Assembly (NCBI GenBank): GCA_963785065.1
Contig: CAWATX010000004.1
Coordinates: forward strand, 372,001-436,000
Direction of reading: 5' to 3'
DNA from: CAVSRC01 sp963785065
Lineage (GTDB): Bacteria; Pseudomonadota; Alphaproteobacteria; Rhizobiales; Kaistiaceae
DNA: 64,000 bases
The position numbers and the translations under genes were made by a program. Below are positions 59,147 through 64,000 of this stretch, in pieces. The notes below the pieces were generated by a model. That model had not been told where the DNA came from. It worked only from the letters and a program-made list of their open reading frames with translations, and made no database searches. How positions within the stretch are numbered: position 1 is the stretch's first letter; each line of letters opens with the position of its first letter.

Positions 59147-62047
59147 ATGAATCAGCCCAACATGGCGGCCGATCCGGCCGCCCACGCGGACGAGAGTGCA
59201 CCGCAGGCGGCGCGCGCCAGGGCCGGCGCCGAAATCGGCAGCGATCCGGCACTGAGCGCTGCGGCGCGTCTGGTCGCCTCCAGCCTGTCGTCCAGCCCGA
59301 TCTCGCCAGTGCTCATCGCCGGCATCGCCCGCATGGTCGAGTTCGCCGCCATCCTCCTCGCTGGCGTGGCGGTCTATCTCGCCTATGTCGCCTCCGAGGA
59401 AGGCGTCGCCTGGTGGTACGCCGCGCCGCTCATCGGCGGCGCGCTCGCCGCCGTCGTCATGATCCAGCTTGCCGACGGCTATTCGGTCGCCGCCTTCCGC
59501 CGCGGCGGCCTTCAGCTTGGCCGCGTCTATCTGGCGTGGACAATGGTCTTCGTGCTCTTCGCGGTGACCGCCTTCCTCGCCAAGGTCGGCAATTCCTATT
59601 CGCGCGTCTGGGTGGCCTCCTGGTACGTCGCCGGCCTTGCCGTCATAACCGGCTTTCGCCTGGCCTTCGCCCGCGTCGTGCGCAACTGGATTCGCGCCGG
59701 CCGCCTTGAGCGCCGCGCCGTCATCGTCGGCGGCGGAGAATCGGCCGAGAAGCTGATCCGCGCCATCGAGGACGAGCCAGACAACGACATCCGCATCTGC
59801 GGCATCTTCGACGACCGCAGCGACGAGCGCTCGCCGCCGATCGTCGCCGGCTATCCGAAGCTCGGCAATATCGCTGAACTGGTCGATTTCGGTCGCATCG
59901 CGCGCATCGACCTTCTGATCGTGGCGCTGCCGATCACCGCCGAGAACCGCGTGCTGCAAATGGTGCGCCAGCTCTGGGTGCTGCCGCTGGACATCCGCCT
60001 GTCGGCGCACACCAACAAACTGCGCTTCCGCCCGCGCACCTATTCCTTCGTCGGCAAGGTTCCCTTCCTCGACGTCTTCGACAAGCCCATCGCCGGCTGG
60101 GACGTGGTGTCGAAATGGGTGGTCGACCACATCGTCGGCGGCCTCATCCTGATCGCCGCCGCGCCGGTGATGGCGCTGACGGTGCTCGCCATCAAGCTCG
60201 ACAGCAAGGGGCCGGTGCTTTTCAAGCAGAAGCGCTACGGCTTCAACAACGAGCTCATCGAGGTCTACAAGTTCCGCTCGATGTATGTCGACCAGGCCGA
60301 CGTCAACGCCGCCAGGCTGGTCACCAAGGACGACCCGCGCGTCACCCGCGTCGGCCGCTTCATCCGCAAGACCTCGATCGACGAATTGCCGCAGCTCTTC
60401 AACGTCGTCTTCAAGGGCAACCTGTCGCTGGTCGGCCCGCGTCCGCACGCCCTCCAGGCCAAGGCCGCGAACCAGCTCTACAACGACGTCGTCGACGGCT
60501 ATTTCGCCCGCCACCGGGTCAAGCCCGGCATCACCGGATGGGCGCAGATCAACGGCTGGCGCGGCGAGACCGACACCACCGAGAAGCTCCAGCACCGCAT
60601 CGAGCACGACCTCTACTACATCGAGAACTGGTCGGTGCCGTTCGACCTCTACATCATCGCCATGACACCGTTCCGCCTGTTGCAGACGGAGAACGCGTAT
60701 TGCAGCTCCGCGGCGCTCGCCTCCGACACTGTCACGGCGGCGCCGCGCTGGCGCTTCGGCCGCAAGGTCGGCGACTGGTCGCTCGGCCTCATCGTCTTTC
60801 TCGGCGGCTTCGTCATCCATGAGCCGGCGCCCTACGAGCTGCTGCTGCTGCCGGTCATCGTGGTGTGGATCTTCTTCGGGCTGAAGGTTCACAAGGCCTT
60901 CCTGCCGCTGGTCCTGCTGCTCGCGCTCTATTTCGCCGGCGCCATCCTGGCGCTGGTCCAGCTCCCTTCGATCAGCACCGGCGTCATCTACGTGGCGACC
61001 AGCGGCTTCCTCATGCTGTCGGCCATCTTCTTCGCCGCGGTGATCGCTGAGGAGCCGGAGCGGCGGCTGGTTATCATCCGACGGGCCTATATCGCCGCCG
61101 CCGTACTGACCTCGCTCGCCGGCATCGGCGGCTATTTCCACGTCGTTCCCGGCGGCGGCATGTTCCTGCGCTACGGCCGCGTCATGGGCGCCTTCCAGGA
61201 CCCCAACGTCTTCGCCCCCTTCCTGGTGCTGCCCATCGCCTTCCTGTTCCGCGACATCCTCGTCCAACGCCTGCGCGACAGCCTTGTCCCGGCGGCGCTC
61301 CTGGCAGTTCTTCTGCTTGCCGAGTTCCTCGCCTTCTCGCGCGCCGCCTGGGCGATGACGGTACTGGTGCTGGTGCTGGTCGGCATCTTTGTCTACGTCA
61401 ACGAGCCGCGCCAGCTCGGCCGCCTGCGCATCGTCGTCTATTTCACCGCCGGCATCGTCGCCGTCGCCCTCTTGGTTGCCGTCGCCCTGTCGATCCCGGC
61501 CATCAACAATCTGTTCGTCCAGCGCGCCCAGCTTCTCGAGAGCTACGACGCCGGCCACCTGGGGCGCTTCGCCCGCCAGGCGATCGGCTTCTTCCTCGTC
61601 CAGCAGCATCCGTTCGGCATCGGCCCGGAGGCCTTCGGCAAGCTGCTCGGCGAGGACGAGCACAATATGTGGCTGAAGGGCTTCACCACCTATGGCTGGC
61701 TCGGCGGCTTCTCCTACATCGTGCTGGTCGTGTGGACGCTGGCCGCCGCCTTCCCGCTGCTCTTCAAGCGGCGGCCGTGGACGCCGATCGTGCAATGCGC
61801 CTTCGCCGTCTTCGTCGGCCACGTCATGATCCACAACGTCATCGACAACGACCACTGGCGCCACCTCTTCCTGCTCTACGGCATGCTGTGGGGCGCGGTC
61901 GCCGCGGACCGGGCCTATGTGCGCCGGCTGCATTACGAGGCTGCACTACGCCACCGGGTGCCGGCGCCGGCACCGCGGACGGTGCCGCGGACACCACGCC
62001 CGGCGGTGATCGAACGGGCGGCGTGGCCTTCCCGCGCATTGACGTAG
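59147..62047 (+). CDS. Fused polyprenyl-phosphate sugar-1-phosphate transferase (WcaJ-like) and O-antigen ligase/polymerase-like protein
   Basis: 966 residues in one frame. Residues 1-518 are a complete WcaJ/WbaP-type initiating transferase: four helices, a CoA-binding-like domain (AVIVGGGESAEKLIRAI), a helix near 325-350, then VLFKQKRYGFNNELIEVYKFRSM, RKTSIDELPQLFNVVFKGN and the normal terminal RLLQTENAY. Residues 519-966 are a polytopic O-antigen ligase/Wzy-like protein (FLAFSRAAWAMTV; HNMWLKGFTTYGWLGG). Deleting C60703 would give TAT-TGA ending the first protein and a TTG start overlapping the stop. The start ATG 59147 has a weak binding site. Confidence 0.8.
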   Translation: MNQPNMAADPAAHADESAPQAARARAGAEIGSDPALSAAARLVASSLSSSPISPVLIAGIARMVEFAAILLAGVAVYLAYVASEEGVAWWYAAPLIGGALAAVVMIQLADGYSVAAFRRGGLQLGRVYLAWTMVFVLFAVTAFLAKVGNSYSRVWVASWYVAGLAVITGFRLAFARVVRNWIRAGRLERRAVIVGGGESAEKLIRAIEDEPDNDIRICGIFDDRSDERSPPIVAGYPKLGNIAELVDFGRIARIDLLIVALPITAENRVLQMVRQLWVLPLDIRLSAHTNKLRFRPRTYSFVGKVPFLDVFDKPIAGWDVVSKWVVDHIVGGLILIAAAPVMALTVLAIKLDSKGPVLFKQKRYGFNNELIEVYKFRSMYVDQADVNAARLVTKDDPRVTRVGRFIRKTSIDELPQLFNVVFKGNLSLVGPRPHALQAKAANQLYNDVVDGYFARHRVKPGITGWAQINGWRGETDTTEKLQHRIEHDLYYIENWSVPFDLYIIAMTPFRLLQTENAYCSSAALASDTVTAAPRWRFGRKVGDWSLGLIVFLGGFVIHEPAPYELLLLPVIVVWIFFGLKVHKAFLPLVLLLALYFAGAILALVQLPSISTGVIYVATSGFLMLSAIFFAAVIAEEPERRLVIIRRAYIAAAVLTSLAGIGGYFHVVPGGGMFLRYGRVMGAFQDPNVFAPFLVLPIAFLFRDILVQRLRDSLVPAALLAVLLLAEFLAFSRAAWAMTVLVLVLVGIFVYVNEPRQLGRLRIVVYFTAGIVAVALLVAVALSIPAINNLFVQRAQLLESYDAGHLGRFARQAIGFFLVQQHPFGIGPEAFGKLLGEDEHNMWLKGFTTYGWLGGFSYIVLVVWTLAAAFPLLFKRRPWTPIVQCAFAVFVGHVMIHNVIDNDHWRHLFLLYGMLWGAVAADRAYVRRLHYEAALRHRVPAPAPRTVPRTPRPAVIERAAWPSRALT

Positions 62048-62134
62048 GCCCGCCAAGCGGCCAGTCTGCCGCGACGCTGCGACGCTTTCCACGCCGTGGC
62101 CCAAGAGACCCAGGATTGACCGGCCGGCGCCCCA

Positions 62135-62686
62135 GTGTTCCCGATTCCCTCGAGCTTCTTCCTCACCAGCGGCCTCGGCGTCCACCGCGATCAACTCACC
62201 GCGTTCGAGCTGGCGCTGCGCGAGGCCGATATCGAGCAGCAGAACCTGGTCACCGTCTCCTCGATCCTGCCGCCCGGCTGCCGCCAGCTCGATCGCGACG
62301 ACGGCGTCCGGACGCTCAAGCCCGGCGAGATCACCTTCTGCGTCATGGCACGGGCCGAAACCAGTGAGCCCGGCCGGCGCATCCATGCCTCGATCGGGCT
62401 TGCCCGACCGACCGATCAGGCCCGGTACGGCTACATTTCCGAGCACCATGGCTACGGCATGACCGGCGAGGAGAGCGGCCAATACGCCGAAGACCTCGCC
62501 GCCTCCATGCTCGCCTCGACGCTCGGCATCGAGTTCGATCCCGACGCCGCCTGGAATGAGCGCCGCAAGGTCTACGAGACCAGCGAGCTCATCATCGGCA
62601 GCACTTCGCTCACCGCCGCCTCCGAGGGCGACAGGTCCGGTCGCTGGACCTGCGCCATCGCGGCAGCCGTCTTCCGCTTCGCGTGA
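62135..62686 (+). CDS. Pyruvoyl-dependent arginine decarboxylase
   Basis: 183 residues from GTG 62135. Self-cleaving motif VSSILPPG with the expected Ser42-Ser43 cleavage that makes the pyruvoyl cofactor. SFFLTSGLGVHRDQLTAFELAL at the N-terminus and ASIGLARP..YGYISEHHGYG in the alpha chain fit the PvlArgDC family. Makes agmatine from arginine; the next gene encodes agmatinase and overlaps by 4 bp. Predominantly archaeal family, present in some bacteria. Confidence 0.88.
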   Translation: MFPIPSSFFLTSGLGVHRDQLTAFELALREADIEQQNLVTVSSILPPGCRQLDRDDGVRTLKPGEITFCVMARAETSEPGRRIHASIGLARPTDQARYGYISEHHGYGMTGEESGQYAEDLAASMLASTLGIEFDPDAAWNERRKVYETSELIIGSTSLTAASEGDRSGRWTCAIAAAVFRFA

Positions 62687-63627
62687 AAGCCATGAACGAC
62701 ACTCCGACCTTCGCCATACGGCCCACCTTCCTCGGCATCGAACGTCACGACCGCGACGCCGAGTTCTGCGTCGCCGGCATCCCCTTCGATCTCGGCACCA
62801 CCAACCGCCCCGGCGCCCGCTTCGGGCCATCGGCCATCCGCCAGGCGAGCCGCATGCTCACCGACGGCCACCACCCCCATTGGCGCATCAACCCGGCCAC
62901 CCTGTCGCTGTCGGACATCGGCGATTTTCAGATCGCGCTCGGCGACATCTCCAACACCATCCGGCTGATCGAGCAGCAGGCCTCGCCGGTCGATCACCTG
63001 CTGGCGCTGGGCGGCGACCACGGCATCACGCTGCCGCTGCTCGAAGTCGCCACCAAGCGCCAGGGAACGCCGCTGGCGCTGATCCATTTCGACGCCCATG
63101 TCGATACCTGGCCGGAGAATTTCGGCCAGCACTACGCCCACGGCTCGGTCTTCTACCATGCCATCAACGCCGACCTGATCGACCCGCACCGCACCATCCA
63201 GATCGGCATCCGCTCACCGGTCGACAAGCATATCCGCGACTGGACCATCGACCAGGGCGTCACCATCATCGACGCACTGACCGTCCACGAGATGGGCCCG
63301 GCGGCCATCGCCCAGCGCATCGTCGAGATCATCGGCAAGACGCCCGCCTATCTCAGCTTCGATATCGACGTGCTCGATCCGGCCTTCGCGCCGGGCACCG
63401 GCACGCCGGAGGTCGGGGGGCTGGCCACCTGGCAGATGCAGGGCATCCTGCGCCGCCTGGTCGACCTGCGCTTCATCGGCATGGACGTGGTCGAGGTGTC
63501 GCCGCCCTACGACCACGCCGAGATCACGGCGCTGGCGGCGGCAACCGTCGCGTGGGAATATCTGGCTCTGGTGGCGGCGGCCCACAAGCGGCGCCAGCAG
63601 CAGGCGCGCGAGGCGACAGGCGGCTGA
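62683..63627 (+). CDS. speB: Agmatinase
   Basis: 314-residue ureohydrolase converting agmatine to putrescine and urea. Mn ligands in LGGDHGITLPLL, HFDAHVDTW and SFDIDVLDPAFAPGTGTPE. GTG 62683 overlaps the decarboxylase stop; an ATG at 62692 is three codons in. Together with the preceding gene it gives a two-step arginine to putrescine pathway. Confidence 0.92.
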   Translation: MKAMNDTPTFAIRPTFLGIERHDRDAEFCVAGIPFDLGTTNRPGARFGPSAIRQASRMLTDGHHPHWRINPATLSLSDIGDFQIALGDISNTIRLIEQQASPVDHLLALGGDHGITLPLLEVATKRQGTPLALIHFDAHVDTWPENFGQHYAHGSVFYHAINADLIDPHRTIQIGIRSPVDKHIRDWTIDQGVTIIDALTVHEMGPAAIAQRIVEIIGKTPAYLSFDIDVLDPAFAPGTGTPEVGGLATWQMQGILRRLVDLRFIGMDVVEVSPPYDHAEITALAAATVAWEYLALVAAAHKRRQQQAREATGG

Positions 63628-63642
63628 TCGGGAGGACCTCCG

Positions 63643-64000
63643 ATGCCCACGCTCTACACCACGCTTGGCCCCAGGACGCGTGACCAGTTGGGCATGATCC
63701 TGCCGCACGAACATGTCTTCGTCGATCTGCGCACCCCCGACCAGCCGGGCTATGCCGAGGCCGACCCGGCCGACGTGGTGCGCCTGATGGCTCCCGAGAT
63801 CGAGCGCATCAAGGCGCACGGGGTGACCGCGCTGGTCGAGTGCTCGACCGGCGGCGTCGGGCGGCGGGCGGATATCGATCGCGCGGTTTCCGAGGCCACC
63901 GGCCTGCCCATCGTGGTGCCGACCGGCAACTACCGGGAGCCGTGGATCCCGGATTGGGTCAGGGACGCCAGCGAGGAAGCGCTCCGCGACTGGATGCTCG
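63643..64000 (+). CDS. Phosphotriesterase-family metallohydrolase (N-terminal part, cut by window edge)
   Basis: The first 119 codons of an amidohydrolase-superfamily protein. ATG 63643 follows GGGAGGACC. The metal motif HxH is in GMILPHEHVFVDLR, and VTALVECSTGGVGRR and VPTGNYREPWIP follow as in phosphotriesterase-like lactonases. Substrate unknown. It lies 15 bp after speB, possibly the same transcript. C-terminal end not in window. Confidence 0.85.
   Translation, partial: MPTLYTTLGPRTRDQLGMILPHEHVFVDLRTPDQPGYAEADPADVVRLMAPEIERIKAHGVTALVECSTGGVGRRADIDRAVSEATGLPIVVPTGNYREPWIPDWVRDASEEALRDWML

Noticed and set aside
59087..61933. 948-residue frame opposite the polysaccharide transferase/ligase
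   Set aside because: Asp/Glu/Arg/Gln-rich shadow with no helices or motifs; the plus strand carries unmistakable WcaJ and ligase sequence.
1..64000. Anti-phage defence system, toxin-antitoxin pair or biosynthetic gene cluster
   Set aside because: No nuclease/helicase defence modules, paired toxin genes, NRPS/PKS or precursor-maturase sets were recognised; the cysteine-rich array has no modifying enzyme next to it.

Overview
The window is GC-rich (about two thirds G+C by eye) and looks like the chromosome of an alphaproteobacterium of the order Hyphomicrobiales (Rhizobiales). Pointers are the aapJQ amino-acid transporter next to metC, the aminotransferase / hom / glpX / recJ block, DUF2842 beside ctaA, a DUF2934 protein, a BA14K-like secreted protein, class I phaC, and TTAA-N7-TTAA (CtrA-type) boxes in front of exopolysaccharide genes. 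The species cannot be named from the sequence. All calls come from reading the sequence; no database was searched.

Layout. 0-3 kb: aapQ (cut by the left edge), aapJ and a cystathionine beta-lyase. 3-13.4 kb: a GT39-like membrane glycosyltransferase, then a sugar-uptake locus (binding protein and two permeases, no ATPase) divergent from a ROK regulator, a GH3 beta-glucosidase, a Gfo/Idh/MocA dehydrogenase and a frameshifted ThuA-like gene. This resembles thu-type disaccharide catabolism through 3-keto sugars. 13.6-17.6 kb: a DUF2934 protein, an enolase-superfamily dehydratase, then an eroded integrative element (dead integrase, membrane glycosyltransferase) ending at the 3' end of tRNA-Arg, with an imperfect copy of that tRNA end at its other side. 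17.6-30 kb: housekeeping and accessory genes (NDUFS4-like, tRNA-Pro, a split spermidine-synthase-like pair, double cold-shock protein, gloA, tRNA-Glu followed by a structured 114/120-bp tandem repeat, metallophosphoesterase, DsbA-like thioredoxin, SDR, MFS exporter, frameshifted Usp, orphan E2-like acyltransferase, YkgJ-type protein, recJ). 30-43.7 kb: glpX, hom, an aminotransferase, phaC, a kinase/aldolase pair, a TetR/SDR pair with clear operators, a lytic transglycosylase and an SPW protein.

43.7-51 kb: metY, then the most unusual locus: six consecutive genes for small secreted proteins (45.25-48.02 kb), five of them cysteine-rich. They lie directly downstream of a LuxR-type regulator on the same strand. 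Four have a GC-rich dyad upstream, three of these at nearly the same distance from the start codon, and two share a whole structured leader. I know of no description of this family. cysK and a CoA-binding protein follow. 51-54.9 kb: rplM-rpsI with promoter, leader hairpin and terminator, argC, ctaA and a DUF2842 gene that appears to start with CTG. 54.9-62 kb: exopolysaccharide genes (Wzc-like, Wza-like, GT4, and a polyprenyl-phosphate sugar transferase joined to an O-antigen ligase/polymerase-like protein). 62-64 kb: a pyruvoyl-type arginine decarboxylase and agmatinase (putrescine synthesis), then a partial phosphotriesterase-family gene.

Four places read as if one extra base were present (about 13191, 26070-26073, 47769 and 60703). 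Three break a gene and one fuses two genes. Two of the four share the ten-base sequence GTTCGAACGA. Residual assembly indels are the plainest explanation, so the reads should be checked before these genes are called broken or fused.
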